Source: Hyphomonadaceae bacterium (GTDB lineage: Bacteria; Pseudomonadota; Alphaproteobacteria; Caulobacterales; Maricaulaceae). From it: a stretch of 64,000 bases of DNA. Below the pieces are notes generated by a model that was given only the letters and a program-made list of their open reading frames with translations, did no database searches and was not told where the DNA came from. The DNA lies in NCBI GenBank assembly GCA_013001295.1, contig JABDMW010000015.1:62001-126000 (forward strand). Reading direction: 5' to 3'. The position numbers and the translations under genes were made by a program. Positions 1-8,741 of this stretch are shown in pieces. How positions within the stretch are numbered: position 1 is the first letter of the stretch; every line of letters starts with the position of its first letter.

Positions 1-241
1 AGGCTTCTACTGTTGCACCACTTGCGCTTGTTATGGTCTCAATCGTTGTGCCGGTTGGGCAAGCATCGTTGGGAACCAGGTCCCTGTCAGCGCCAGCTGA
101 GGTACCGCCACCACTGGAGCCGCCACTGCCGACTGTTACCGAAACGGCAGATCCCGGGGAGGATGTTGTACCGCCGCCACACGCAGCTAAAGAAAAACCG
201 GCAACCGTTGCCAGCAAGATATTACGAAGAGACGTTGTCAT
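1..241 (-). CDS. Secreted lipoprotein, N-terminal part only (runs off left edge)
   Basis: The ATG at 241-239 follows a strong ribosome site (AGGTGAGGA on the minus strand, about 250-258). About 80 codons are open to the window edge, so the C-terminus is missing. The N-terminus is a lipoprotein signal: MTTSLRN, a hydrophobic stretch, then lipobox LAAC with Cys21, followed by a Gly/Ser/Thr-rich linker. Lipid anchoring in the outer membrane is likely. The mature part seen here (ACPTGTTIETITSASGATVE) matches no domain I can name. It recalls the start of beta-helix surface lipoproteins, but that is only an impression. Confidence 0.7.
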   Translation of the reverse strand, partial: MTTSLRNILLATVAGFSLAACGGGTTSSPGSAVSVTVGSGGSSGGGTSAGADRDLVPNDACPTGTTIETITSASGATVEA

Positions 242-466
242 TGTGAAATCCTCACCTAAACCCAAAACCATTTCGCTGTGGGCGGAGAGGTGAATCACCT
301 GCCTAACCCCTGGAGCGATGAGCGGGGTTATGGGGTGGGTGCGTGACAAAAAAATAACGCAAAAATGTAAGTTTTTTAATTTATATTTGAACGAAACTTA
401 TAATTGACTTGAAGGATTTTTTACAGTTTTTCGTCGGTTACATGAAAACTGAATATTAATTTGAAC

Positions 467-504
467 ACAAAAAAAAGGTGCTCCGCTGTCTACGAAACAC
501 CTTT
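467..504 (-). terminator. Rho-independent terminator of the TPR gene
   Basis: On the minus strand AAAGGTG (504-498) pairs with CACCTTT (480-474) across a 17-nt loop and runs into a T tract (474-467). It lies just beyond the stop codon of the TPR gene at 527. Confidence 0.75.
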
Positions 505-526
505 ATCATAATGTTAAACTGTTGAA

Positions 527-1105
527 TTAACTTGGTATTTTAAACCGTTTTAACTCATCGCGCGGCGCTGCCCAGTCGGGCCGCATATCCGCTGCCTGTC
601 TGAAATCGGCGTATGCGCCTCTGGTATCGCCCGTGAGCTCTTTGGCAATTGCTCGCCCATAAACGGCCAGCGGCGCGGTTTTTTTATGATTCTGGCAATC
701 AGAAAAATAATCCAACGCTGTGGAATAGTCTTCCTGCATGATGGATGCAAAGCCTTCGCCGAGATAGGCGAACTCGTTTTCTTTATTCAGTTTGGCCGCA
801 GACTTAAAATCCTTGCTGGCTGCATCATATCGACCGGCGGATAATTTCAATAGTCCGCGCTGCGTATAAATATTGGATTTGATCGCATAATTTGGAACAA
901 CCGTTTTAAGGGCCTTACTGCACGCCCGGATCGATTTGCTGGATCCGTCCGTGGATGACATGCACGTTTCCAGATTTTCCGCCGCTTCCGAACTGACTTT
1001 CGGCAGGCCATTGGCTGTACTTATGTCTGAAAATATTTCGGACGCAGAAGCTGATGTAGCGCTCAGCGCTAGGATTGAGATTGAAGTGATTACAAATTTT
1101 TTCAT
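527..1105 (-). CDS. Periplasmic TPR-repeat protein
   Basis: This 192-residue protein has a Sec signal peptide (MKKF, hydrophobic core, cleavage near SASA at about 22). About three degenerate tetratricopeptide units follow at roughly 74-107, 108-141 and 142-176, recognisable from the A/G-Y/F-A spacing and the ending DFRQAADMRPDW. TPRs mediate protein contacts, so this is probably a periplasmic scaffold; no enzymatic motif is visible. Three cysteines (48, 62, 127) could form disulfides. The ATG at 1105 is supported by AAAGGAGAAGG just upstream. The gene stands alone with its own terminator at 467-504 and an unusual upstream region of TGTCA repeats. Confidence 0.75.
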   Translation of the reverse strand: MKKFVITSISILALSATSASASEIFSDISTANGLPKVSSEAAENLETCMSSTDGSSKSIRACSKALKTVVPNYAIKSNIYTQRGLLKLSAGRYDAASKDFKSAAKLNKENEFAYLGEGFASIMQEDYSTALDYFSDCQNHKKTAPLAVYGRAIAKELTGDTRGAYADFRQAADMRPDWAAPRDELKRFKIPS

Positions 1106-1203
1106 GGTGCCTTCTCCTTTGAAAAGCCACCAACGTAGACTAACTGCGAATGTGTGCCGTTGGCATACACAACAAAAGCCTAACCCCGGTATGTCGAGAT
1201 TTA

Positions 1204-1303
1204 TGACATAATTGTTTCTAAAGTGTCAAGATTTTGTCATGTAATTGATAAAAATGTCAGCGAAATTCGACTTATGTGACATCTGTGTGACACTTCTGTG
1301 TCA
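1204..1303. promoter_or_regulatory. Array of seven helically phased TGTCA/TGACA half-sites
   Basis: TGACA occurs at 1204, 1277 and 1288, and its reverse complement TGTCA at 1224, 1235, 1255 and 1299. The steps between starts are 20, 11, 20, 22, 11 and 11 bp, close to multiples of one helical turn. The array lies between the TPR gene (start 1105) and the cspA terminator. Such phasing is what a cooperatively binding regulator would need; the protein is unknown. Confidence 0.45.
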
Positions 1304-1332
1304 AAATCCAAGATCAAACGTGTTTAAAGCAC

Positions 1333-1362
1333 AAAAAAAGGCAGGGTCTCCCCTGCCTTTTC
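1333..1362 (-). terminator. Rho-independent terminator of cspA
   Basis: On the minus strand AAAGGCAGG (1360-1352) pairs with CCTGCCTTT (1345-1337) and leads into a T tract. It lies about 20 bp past the cold-shock gene stop. Confidence 0.85.
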
Positions 1363-1382
1363 TCTAATCATTGCTGATAAAA

Positions 1383-1592
1383 TTAGTCGTCAGCGAGTGT
1401 GATGTTGCCAGCGGCTTGTTTGCCACGGTTTTCTTCAATCTCGTAATTGACTTTTTGGCCGTCATTCAAACCACGAAGGCCGGCTTTTTCAACTGCACTG
1501 ACGTGAACAAACACGTCATTGCCACCATCATCAGGTGCGATAAAACCATAACCTTTTGTGGTGTTGAACCACTTTACTGTACCAGTTGCCAT
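1383..1592 (-). CDS. cspA: Cold-shock domain protein CspA family
   Basis: The 69-residue product is one complete cold-shock domain. RNP1 (KGYGFIAPD) and RNP2 (DVFVHVSAV) are intact and the start [10 protein letters not shown] is typical. Members bind single-stranded RNA/DNA, melt RNA structure and act as antiterminators or translation aids in the cytoplasm. Which paralogue this is, and whether it is cold-induced, cannot be told from sequence. The ATG has GGAAAGAG about 9 nt upstream. The gene is monocistronic, with its own terminator at 1333-1362 and about 290 bp of non-coding DNA upstream, as is common for cold-regulated csp genes. Confidence 0.95.
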   Translation of the reverse strand: MATGTVKWFNTTKGYGFIAPDDGGNDVFVHVSAVEKAGLRGLNDGQKVNYEIEENRGKQAAGNITLADD

Positions 1593-1879
1593 AATATTAC
1601 TCTTTCCAATTGAGCGTTAACTTCCCCAATCACGCCGGCAAGGCATGAACGGGACTTTGAGTAGAGATACGCGGGAATTGGAATGGTATTAAGACTTGGG
1701 AAACAGAGAGTAGATCAATAGATCGACTTACGTTTGACGAAGGATGCCGTGTTAGGGCTCTTAAAAATTCAATCTTGACTCACGTTAGTTTGTACCAAAA
1801 CTCATGAGGGTTTATATACACCTTAGCGTTTCGCGCAAGTTCTATTGTCACGAGTAATTAATATTGAAACTCGCAGGAA
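1593..1879 (-). promoter_or_regulatory. Long non-coding upstream/leader region of cspA
   Basis: There are 287 bp without a convincing gene between the cspA start and the end of the TadG-like gene. Cold-shock genes in many bacteria carry long structured 5' leaders acting as thermosensors. The length and position fit, but I could not identify a promoter with good spacing or a defined fold. Confidence 0.35.
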
Positions 1880-3091
1880 CTATCGTTTGATAACAATATT
1901 CAATTCGCCAATCTCTTGACCGATAGATTTAAAGGCATCTTCAAATGCTTTGGCATCCGCAGCATCAAAGTAATAATCGGACTTGTCTTTTTTGCGGTCT
2001 TCTAGATCCTTTTTGTTCTTGAAGTGACCATAGGCGTTCCCTTGACCATTATTACCTGGCCCAGAATTATTGCCGTTGCCATTGCCATTACCATTGCCAT
2101 TATTGCCTTTTTTGCCTTTCTTGCCTTTTTTGGTCCCATTTGGTGACGCGCAATCGACGAGCAGGTATTGGCCTTTGTCCGGAGCAGCAAATGCGACTGA
2201 GAAAATCTCAATGCCCTCATTGCGCATCTGCCAGCACAATTCGGCCGATTCTTCATCCCAAACTGGCTGATTATTGTCGCCGTCGGTCATGAAAATAACG
2301 AACTGCCGCAAATTGTCAGGCTGTACGGGATCATTTTTGAGCTGGTTATAAGCATTTTGAAGCGCTGGCGTTGAATTGGTGCCGCCCCCCGCGACCAAAG
2401 CATTGACGTCAGATTCCAATCCGGACCATCCATAGTCCATTGGAAACTCTTCAACCATCTTTGTGTTGTACGCCGACATTCCTGACCTGATTTTATCCTC
2501 AAGCAATGAGGGGTCCGGTAGGCTGTCTTCAACAGCGTCAAACAAGCTTGCCGTCGAGGTTTTTAAAACTTCGATTTTGGTTCGGCCATCCGTGGTGACA
2601 TCACCCATGGATCCGGATACGTCTAAGGCAAATGCGATAGACACTGGGTCAATTTCCAGGGTTTGGTAACCAACAACACTGGTCCCGGAAAGATTCATGT
2701 TTTTATTGCCCGTCATGCCCATCATCAGCATCTCAAGACTGGCGTCGAGCCGAACCGTCACCTCGCGCGCATCGTCGTCAAAAATTATTGTTGGTTCGCC
2801 GAGTGAAAATGCCCGTCCATTCGTCTTTGCATTGGTCTCAATCATTTCCTCGACGATTTCACGGCGCTCATCATCGTCGATATCGGCGATTTTCGCACCG
2901 GCTAGTGCTGCTGAATCAGCCAAATCGTTCAAGGTGGCACGCGTCGATGCCATATGACGGAAATCCATTGACACGGCAATGCCGAGAATAAGCATGGCGA
3001 CCGACACCGCAAACGCAATGGCGAAGCCACCGCATTCGTCCTTGGCGAACTCGCCGAACGATTTTCTAAACTGTTTCATCGATCTTCCCAC
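1880..3091 (-). CDS. TadG-like pilus-assembly protein with vWA domain
   Basis: This 403-residue protein begins with a Tad-type N-terminus: a short basic segment, then one transmembrane helix at about 22-45 (GGFAIAFAVSVAMLILG), a pattern shared by TadE/TadG proteins. From about 150 there is a von Willebrand A domain with the MIDAS motif DVSGSMG and the later TDGD segment, so it should bind a metal ion. Family members are envelope proteins linked to Flp/Tad pili or adhesion. Residues about 323-350 are low-complexity (KKGKKGKKG, then an Asn-Gly run) inserted in the vWA domain. No other tad gene is in the window, so the pilus link is by family only. Confidence 0.8.
   Translation of the reverse strand: MGRSMKQFRKSFGEFAKDECGGFAIAFAVSVAMLILGIAVSMDFRHMASTRATLNDLADSAALAGAKIADIDDDERREIVEEMIETNAKTNGRAFSLGEPTIIFDDDAREVTVRLDASLEMLMMGMTGNKNMNLSGTSVVGYQTLEIDPVSIAFALDVSGSMGDVTTDGRTKIEVLKTSTASLFDAVEDSLPDPSLLEDKIRSGMSAYNTKMVEEFPMDYGWSGLESDVNALVAGGGTNSTPALQNAYNQLKNDPVQPDNLRQFVIFMTDGDNNQPVWDEESAELCWQMRNEGIEIFSVAFAAPDKGQYLLVDCASPNGTKKGKKGKKGNNGNGNGNGNGNNSGPGNNGQGNAYGHFKNKKDLEDRKKDKSDYYFDAADAKAFEDAFKSIGQEIGELNIVIKR
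2050..2140 (-). repeat. Hexamer repeats encoding a Lys-Gly and Asn-Gly tract
   Basis: CCATTG/CCATTA hexamers lie side by side, next to TTGCCT-type repeats, and encode alternating Asn-Gly and Lys-Gly residues inside the vWA protein. Such tracts can vary in length by slippage in whole codons. Confidence 0.7.
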
Positions 3092-3228
3092 GACAACGAT
3101 ACTTTATATTGCAAAAATACTAATATAGATCCCTTAACATCCAGCCAAAGTTCATAGTTAACCGGGCGCTAATATATGTTAGCTCTTTTACGCTGCGCAG
3201 CTATGCCCTAAGACTTAGAAACACCAAA

Positions 3229-5442
3229 ATGCGGGGAATGATGCGCCTAATTATATTGATGATAAAATTCGTTGCTTTGAGCGCAGTTGTCAGTTTAACG
3301 GCATGTTCCCCTGAATTACCTCAAAATGAAACCGATCGCCTGTTCGCACGGGCGGAGAAAATCACAATTGTCCGTGATGATTTTGGCGTGCCCCATATAT
3401 ACGCCAAAACAGATGCGGATGCCGTTTTCGGTTTGTTATACGCTCAGGCAGAGGACGATTTCCCCCGTATAGAGCGAAATTATATCTGGGCCACAGGCAG
3501 GCTGGCCGAAATTGAGGGCGAGAGCGCGCTTTATAGTGACTTGCGGGCCCGCCTGTATATGACCGTCGATGAAGCCAAGGCCGCGTATGAAAACGCCCCG
3601 CAGTGGATCAAGGATCTGTGCGACGCTTACGCCGACGGGCTCAATCATTATCTGGCGTCCAATCCGGACGTAAAACCTAAACTCCTGATCCGGTTTGAAC
3701 CCTGGATGCCAATGTTTTTCTCCGAAGGTTCGATCGGCGGCGATATTGAACAAATCCCTCTTTCCGGAATCAAGGCTTTTTATGCGGACGGAACCCCGCG
3801 CCAAGCACCGGAAATTGCGCCGGAAATCGCGCCAAAAAAACCCGATCCAATGGAAGAGCCCGGCGGGTCCAATGGATTTGCGATTTCAGGCGACCTAACC
3901 CGATCCGGAAATGCCATGCTGCTGATCAACCCGCACACGTCGTTTTATTTCCGCGGTGAAGTGCATGTGGTCAGCGAGGAAGGCCTGAATGCCTATGGTG
4001 CGGTCACGTGGGGCCAGTTCTTTGTCTATCAGGGGTTTAACGAGAATAATGGCTGGATGCACACCTCGACCTATCTCGATTTTATGGATGAGTTTGTCGA
4101 GCAGGTGTATGAGGAAGACGGAAAACTACTCTACCGCTACGGCAACGAAAACCGGCCGGTTAAAGTTTCAAGTGTGAAACTGAAATACAAAGACGGTGAT
4201 GCCGTAAAAGAACGGACATTCCCGACTTACCATACCCATCACGGCCCGATTACCCATATAAGTGACGGAAAATGGGTAGCGACCAAGATCAACTGGGATC
4301 CGGTCAATGCGCTGAAGCAGTCGTTCTTGCGTACAAAAACCAAAGATCACGACGAATTCCGCGAGATGATGGATATCCGTACCAATTCGTCCAACAACAC
4401 GGTTTATGCAGATAACAGCGGCAATATCGCATATTATCACGGCAATTTCGTGCCCAAACGGGACACGCGTTTTGACTATTCAAAGCCGGTGGATGGCAGC
4501 AATCCAGCGACGGATTGGAATGGTATTCATACGGTGGATGAAAGTATCACCCTGCTTAATCCGAAAAACGGCTGGATCCAGAATTGCAACTCCACCCCAT
4601 TTACGGCGGCTTTGGAGTTTAGCCCAAAGCCGGAAAATTATCCGGCCTATATGGCGCCGGACCCGGAAAACTTCCGGGGTTTGAATGCTGTACGTGTTCT
4701 CAAAGATCAGAAAGACTTCACGCTCGATAAGCTGATCGATGTCGCTTATGATCCCTATCTACCGGCGTTTGAAGTACTTATTCCCAGCCTGCTTGCGGCA
4801 TATGATTCACAGCCCAAGAAAGATACTGAGCTCGCCCGTGCAATCGACGTATTGCGAAAATGGGATTTCACAACTTCTAAAGAAACTGTGGCGATGTCCA
4901 TCGCACACTATTACGGCAATCTGGTTTTGGATCTTTGGCCGGAAAACAGCGAACAAAGCAGAATGGAATACCTTACAACGTTCAGCGCCAACTCAGACCC
5001 AAATTTGCGCGTACTATTGCTTAGCCAAAGCCTCGACGGGCTTGTTGAAGATTTCGGAAGCTGGGAAACGCCATGGGGAGAAATCAGCCGATTTCAGCGA
5101 CCAAATGGCGATATCAAACTGACCTTTGACGATGAGGAACCGAGCCTTTCCGCAGGCATGGCCTCCGCAGTTTGGGGTGCCCTAGCCGCATATGGACAAC
5201 GCGGCGATGTCACTACCAAGAGAATATACGGGACGCGCGGGAATAGTTTCGTCGCGGTTGTTGAATTTGGGGATAAGGTCAAAGCCAAAACGCTGTTGGC
5301 GGGCGGTCAGAGTGGCGACCCTGCCTCTCCACATTTTTATGACCAGGCCCAACGCTATGTGGATCACGACTTTAAAGATGTTGCCTATTACAAAGACGAT
5401 GTGTTAGCGCGGGCCCAACGCACCTATTACCCGGGCGAGTAA
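3229..5442 (+). CDS. Penicillin acylase/acyl-homoserine-lactone acylase family lipoprotein
   Basis: This 737-residue product belongs to the Ntn-hydrolase penicillin amidase family, which cleaves amide bonds (penicillins, acyl-homoserine lactones, other N-acyl amides) after self-processing. The expected catalytic Ser, the N-terminus of the beta chain, is Ser214 in PGGSNGFAIS, preceded by a Pro/Glu/Ala-rich spacer (about 190-212) that would be excised. The alpha-chain motif VRDDFGVPHIYA (48-59) is also typical. The N-terminus has a signal with lipobox LTAC (Cys26), so it is probably lipid-anchored. Start is uncertain: GGGGA precedes ATGs at 3238 and 3241, which may be used instead of 3229. The patatin gene follows after 1 bp. 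The substrate is not deducible. Confidence 0.88.
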   Translation: MRGMMRLIILMIKFVALSAVVSLTACSPELPQNETDRLFARAEKITIVRDDFGVPHIYAKTDADAVFGLLYAQAEDDFPRIERNYIWATGRLAEIEGESALYSDLRARLYMTVDEAKAAYENAPQWIKDLCDAYADGLNHYLASNPDVKPKLLIRFEPWMPMFFSEGSIGGDIEQIPLSGIKAFYADGTPRQAPEIAPEIAPKKPDPMEEPGGSNGFAISGDLTRSGNAMLLINPHTSFYFRGEVHVVSEEGLNAYGAVTWGQFFVYQGFNENNGWMHTSTYLDFMDEFVEQVYEEDGKLLYRYGNENRPVKVSSVKLKYKDGDAVKERTFPTYHTHHGPITHISDGKWVATKINWDPVNALKQSFLRTKTKDHDEFREMMDIRTNSSNNTVYADNSGNIAYYHGNFVPKRDTRFDYSKPVDGSNPATDWNGIHTVDESITLLNPKNGWIQNCNSTPFTAALEFSPKPENYPAYMAPDPENFRGLNAVRVLKDQKDFTLDKLIDVAYDPYLPAFEVLIPSLLAAYDSQPKKDTELARAIDVLRKWDFTTSKETVAMSIAHYYGNLVLDLWPENSEQSRMEYLTTFSANSDPNLRVLLLSQSLDGLVEDFGSWETPWGEISRFQRPNGDIKLTFDDEEPSLSAGMASAVWGALAAYGQRGDVTTKRIYGTRGNSFVAVVEFGDKVKAKTLLAGGQSGDPASPHFYDQAQRYVDHDFKDVAYYKDDVLARAQRTYYPGE

Positions 5443-5443
5443 G

Positions 5444-6580
5444 ATGTTTAAAAAACCCTCTCCAATTTGCGGACTAGTCATGACCGGCGGTGGTGCGCGC
5501 GGCGCTTATCAAGCCGGGGTTTTAAAAGCGCTTTCAGAATTTTCTGATCATGAGGCAGTTCCTTTTCGCGTGATCACCGGCATATCTGTCGGTGCATTGA
5601 ATGCTTCCGGCCTGGCGTCCCGGTTTGAAGACTTCGACGACTCAGCTCGATCCCTGGAAGGGTTCTGGCGTTCACTCACCACCAATAATGTCTTTGACAC
5701 ACGATTGACGCACATGGCCTTTACCGGGCTTCGCATGGCTTTGTCCGAATTCATGCCAAAAATATTACGGAATGCACCGAAATCACTGCTCGACAATCGC
5801 CCTTTGTGGACACGGATGAAGGAAAGCCTCGATTTGGAAAAAATCTCGGCGGCAGTCGAATCTGGCGACTTACACGCATTGAGCGTGACGTGTTCGGGAT
5901 ATACCAATGGCCACGCGGTTACGTTTTTTGAATCCAACCAGGACGGTCAGGAATGGCATCGGGCCCGTCGGGATGGCTGCAAGACCGATCTGAGCCTCAA
6001 ACATGTGATGGCGTCTGCCGCCCTTCCTGCCCTGTTTCCGGCCGTTCGTATCGGGAATGAGTATTTCGGAGATGGCGCGCTCCGGCTGACATCTCCGCTC
6101 GCCCCAGCCATACATCTTGGCGCGGAACGCCTGTTTGTTATTGGAACCCGCGATACCGCCCACTACACGGGCCCGGAAAGGCGTGCCAAGCCTCGCTATC
6201 CCAGTATCGGAGATCTCGGTGGATACGCACTGGATACCGTGTTCAATGACAATCTGGAGGCCGATATCGAGCGATTACAGCGCATTAACAAGCTGATCGA
6301 CCATATCCCCAAGTCAAAACGCAAAACCTTGTCCGTCAAACCCATTGAATATCTGACGATTTATCCGAGCCGTTCCCTGAAGGCCGTCGCTCTTGAGCAT
6401 ATCGACGAAATGCCCAGAAGCTTAAGGTGGATTATTTCGCGGCAACGTCCTTCAAATTCCGTGGGGCGGCTGGATAGTTATCTCCTGTTTGAGCAGGGCT
6501 ATATCGGCGCGCTGATTGATCTTGGATATGCCGACACAATGGCAAAAAAAGACGAAGTGACCGCCTTTATGTGTGGTTGA
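5444..6580 (+). CDS. Patatin-like phospholipase
   Basis: This 378-residue protein has the patatin fold markers: oxyanion-hole motif GGGARG (15-20), nucleophile elbow GISVG with Ser48, and a catalytic Asp210 in GDGA. These enzymes hydrolyse acyl groups of phospholipids or related lipids through a Ser-Asp dyad. There is no signal peptide, so it is likely cytoplasmic or peripheral to the inner membrane. The gene begins 1 bp after the acylase stop, so the two are probably co-transcribed and possibly translationally coupled, suggesting linked handling of acylated compounds (inference). The C-terminal 150 residues show no further domain that I recognise. Confidence 0.88.
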   Translation: MFKKPSPICGLVMTGGGARGAYQAGVLKALSEFSDHEAVPFRVITGISVGALNASGLASRFEDFDDSARSLEGFWRSLTTNNVFDTRLTHMAFTGLRMALSEFMPKILRNAPKSLLDNRPLWTRMKESLDLEKISAAVESGDLHALSVTCSGYTNGHAVTFFESNQDGQEWHRARRDGCKTDLSLKHVMASAALPALFPAVRIGNEYFGDGALRLTSPLAPAIHLGAERLFVIGTRDTAHYTGPERRAKPRYPSIGDLGGYALDTVFNDNLEADIERLQRINKLIDHIPKSKRKTLSVKPIEYLTIYPSRSLKAVALEHIDEMPRSLRWIISRQRPSNSVGRLDSYLLFEQGYIGALIDLGYADTMAKKDEVTAFMCG

Positions 6581-6717
6581 GTGCCTGAAATTAACCTCTG
6601 ATAAACCATAAATTCCTTCAAACGTCCCGATTTGGCCCGAAAAACGGGTCTGGCCTGAGAGTTGCTAGAGTTACTGCAAGATTAAAACCTGCACCGATTT
6701 AGGACGAAGGGCGTATA

Positions 6718-7041
6718 ATGTTTGAGAACTTTCACAAAACCGAGGACTATCCGGAAACACTGGTGAACGCCTTCGATCCGGCAAATGAGTCCAGATCTGA
6801 ACCCCGTCAGCGATGTTTTAAAACGGGTCGTATTATTCTCAGCGACAATGGGCCGATATATGATTGTGTTTTCAAAGACTTATCCTGGTTCGGAGTGCGT
6901 TTGGAAATGAAGACTTTCATCCCGCTTCCTTCCAGTTTTCGGCTGGCACTTAGCTATGGCCAACATGTGAAGGCGTTTCAGTGCAAGCAAATCTGGCGCA
7001 ATGGCAATGAAATCGGCGTGATTTTTGATACAAATCCATAA
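6718..7041 (+). CDS. PilZ-domain protein
   Basis: The 107-residue product contains an Arg-rich stretch PRQRCFKTGR (29-38) followed by DLSWFG (54-59), matching the two halves of the PilZ c-di-GMP-binding signature (RxxxR and D/NxSxxG). The spacing of the arginines in the first half is slightly atypical, so nucleotide binding is likely but not certain. It is a single-domain cytoplasmic protein, usually an effector that alters motility, pili or exopolysaccharide. The ATG is preceded by GGACGAAGGGCG. The gene appears monocistronic; about 135 bp separate it from the patatin gene and 215 bp from the next start. Confidence 0.8.
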   Translation: MFENFHKTEDYPETLVNAFDPANESRSEPRQRCFKTGRIILSDNGPIYDCVFKDLSWFGVRLEMKTFIPLPSSFRLALSYGQHVKAFQCKQIWRNGNEIGVIFDTNP

Positions 7042-7257
7042 AGGGACGAACAGTAAATCGTAAAACACTCACGAAATACTGACTCAAAACAAATTGAACG
7101 CGTATTCAATGAACTCATTTTTTTCATCATCTAGAACTTGCCTACCGCGAATTAATCGTGTTTGGATAAGACCGATTGTTTTGAAATATTGCGAATTTGT
7201 TCAATTTAACCAATCATGCGAAATTCGGTCTGATCATAGATTACCTTGGGGGGTAAA

Positions 7258-8049
7258 ATGATAAAATTACCGATCTTATCGGGCATAGCGATATTCGGTC
7301 TTATCGCGTGTACATCAATGCCGGCAGCGCAACCGTCATCATCTGACGGCCCGGGTCCTACCGAGCGTGTGGTTGAAACAGTGCCTAAACCAGATATCGA
7401 AGAAGACATCGTAACAACCAGTTCAGAAACTGAAGTCACAAATGGAAAATACAAACGGATCACCTATGGCCAAGAGAAGGAATTGGTTTGCACGACACCG
7501 GTTTTAGCCAAAGGCAAACTAAAAAATCGTCCAAACCTTCAAATCATGTGGGAAAATTATTTATACCCAAGACCAGATGGGATCTGGAGTGAAATCGGCG
7601 GTATGGTTGAAGTCAATGGCAACCTCCCCTTAGATCAGGGTCGATGGACAAACGCCTGTGCAGTACGTCTTTCCTACATGCTCAACAAAGCCGGACACAA
7701 GATACCCAGAGATGAAAACAATAAAACGGTAAGCGGCGGCAATAAAGATCAGTACTTTTATCGTTTGGCAAATTTCGAAGAATATTTAATTGATACATAT
7801 GGCGAACCCGATATTGATATAAGTGACGGCACCGCCAATAGCTTTGATTTGCCCATTACCCCGGGTATCGTCCTGATGGATTTTCCAGACAACTCTTTCA
7901 CCGGTCATGTCACAATCTGGAATGGCGCCGGAACTGTTGATGGAGCCGAAATTGGTGGCTATCGCGTTCTTTTCTGGGATTTACCCTGTTTTATCCCCGA
8001 AGACAGGCAGTCGAAAGGCGGGGCGTCAACGGCGACAACCTCACCTTAA
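7258..8049 (+). CDS. Tae4-like cysteine peptidase/amidase lipoprotein
   Basis: This 263-residue protein resembles the type VI secretion amidase effector 4 family, which cleaves peptidoglycan peptide cross-links. The signature NACAVRLSYMLNKAG carries the candidate nucleophile Cys134, and TGHVTIWNG carries His207, followed by the family-typical end VLFWDL. Unlike T6SS effectors it starts with a lipoprotein signal (lipobox LIAC, Cys18) and a Pro/Ser/Glu-rich linker, so it would be tethered in the periplasm by Sec. The ATG at 7258 is chosen because GGGGGG lies 4-9 nt upstream; an in-frame TTG at 7246 has no such site. No immunity gene is adjacent. It ends 4 bp into the convergent DUF1287 gene. 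Confidence 0.75.
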   Translation: MIKLPILSGIAIFGLIACTSMPAAQPSSSDGPGPTERVVETVPKPDIEEDIVTTSSETEVTNGKYKRITYGQEKELVCTTPVLAKGKLKNRPNLQIMWENYLYPRPDGIWSEIGGMVEVNGNLPLDQGRWTNACAVRLSYMLNKAGHKIPRDENNKTVSGGNKDQYFYRLANFEEYLIDTYGEPDIDISDGTANSFDLPITPGIVLMDFPDNSFTGHVTIWNGAGTVDGAEIGGYRVLFWDLPCFIPEDRQSKGGASTATTSP

Positions 8050-8693
8050 TTACTCGCGTAGGCTCTGGGAATGTTGGAATTCGGATGATACCGGAAATGG
8101 CCGTGAATATCTGTGTTAAACAGAAGATCATCTTCGACCGGCCCTGCGCCCACATTGTGAATAATCAAGGGCGTTCCCCACTCGGTTTTCTTATCTGACA
8201 CAATACCAATATGAGGCAAGCGTCCGCCTAACCGCCAGGTTACGATGTCCCCTGGACGATAATCTTCTGGATTTTTTGTAATCGGAAGGTCTGCATTCTT
8301 GCGTTTCAAAAACTTTTCGATATTGGGCACCCGTCTGTGATCGATATTTCGATCAGGCCGTTTCAATCCCCACGCCTTGGGGTAAACGGTAAAATTACGC
8401 CGCATATCTTCGTGGATCGCTTTTTGAAAATCATAGTTATACGCGGCACGATAGGTTCTAATCACGACATCCGTGCACACACCCGTATCCGCAGGTACGT
8501 CGCCGAGTGGATAATTAAGCTTCACATATTTGGGATCGTAACGAACATCTTCGTATGTGCGCTCTCGCGCCGCCAGCACGACGGTCTGCTCCATACGGAT
8601 GACAGCTTCTGGAATTTGGCTCGCAATACCACTGTTCGCCATAGCGACAGCAGGAAACATCAAGCAAATTAATAGGGGCAATATAATTCGCAT
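8046..8693 (-). CDS. DUF1287 secreted NlpC/P60-like protein
   Basis: This 215-residue protein with a Sec signal peptide (cleavage near AMA at about 19) matches the DUF1287 family, which has a papain-like NlpC/P60-type arrangement. The candidate triad is Cys73 in DTGVCTDVV, His161 in LPHIGIV and a polar residue in IIHNVGAG (179-180). Family members are periplasmic and probably act on cell-wall peptides; the exact bond is not established from sequence. Its stop overlaps the stop of the convergent Tae4-like gene by 4 bp, so two papain-fold cell-wall enzymes face one another. The ribosome site is weak. Confidence 0.8.
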   Translation of the reverse strand: MRIILPLLICLMFPAVAMANSGIASQIPEAVIRMEQTVVLAARERTYEDVRYDPKYVKLNYPLGDVPADTGVCTDVVIRTYRAAYNYDFQKAIHEDMRRNFTVYPKAWGLKRPDRNIDHRRVPNIEKFLKRKNADLPITKNPEDYRPGDIVTWRLGGRLPHIGIVSDKKTEWGTPLIIHNVGAGPVEDDLLFNTDIHGHFRYHPNSNIPRAYASN

Positions 8694-8741
8694 AAGGCGG
8701 AATATTTACAACAGCCCAGTTAATCAACCCCTAAATTACAG

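Noticed and set aside
2050-2140. Short repeats resembling a CRISPR or satellite array
   Set aside because: The repeats are 6 bp, in frame with a vWA gene, and have no unique spacers.
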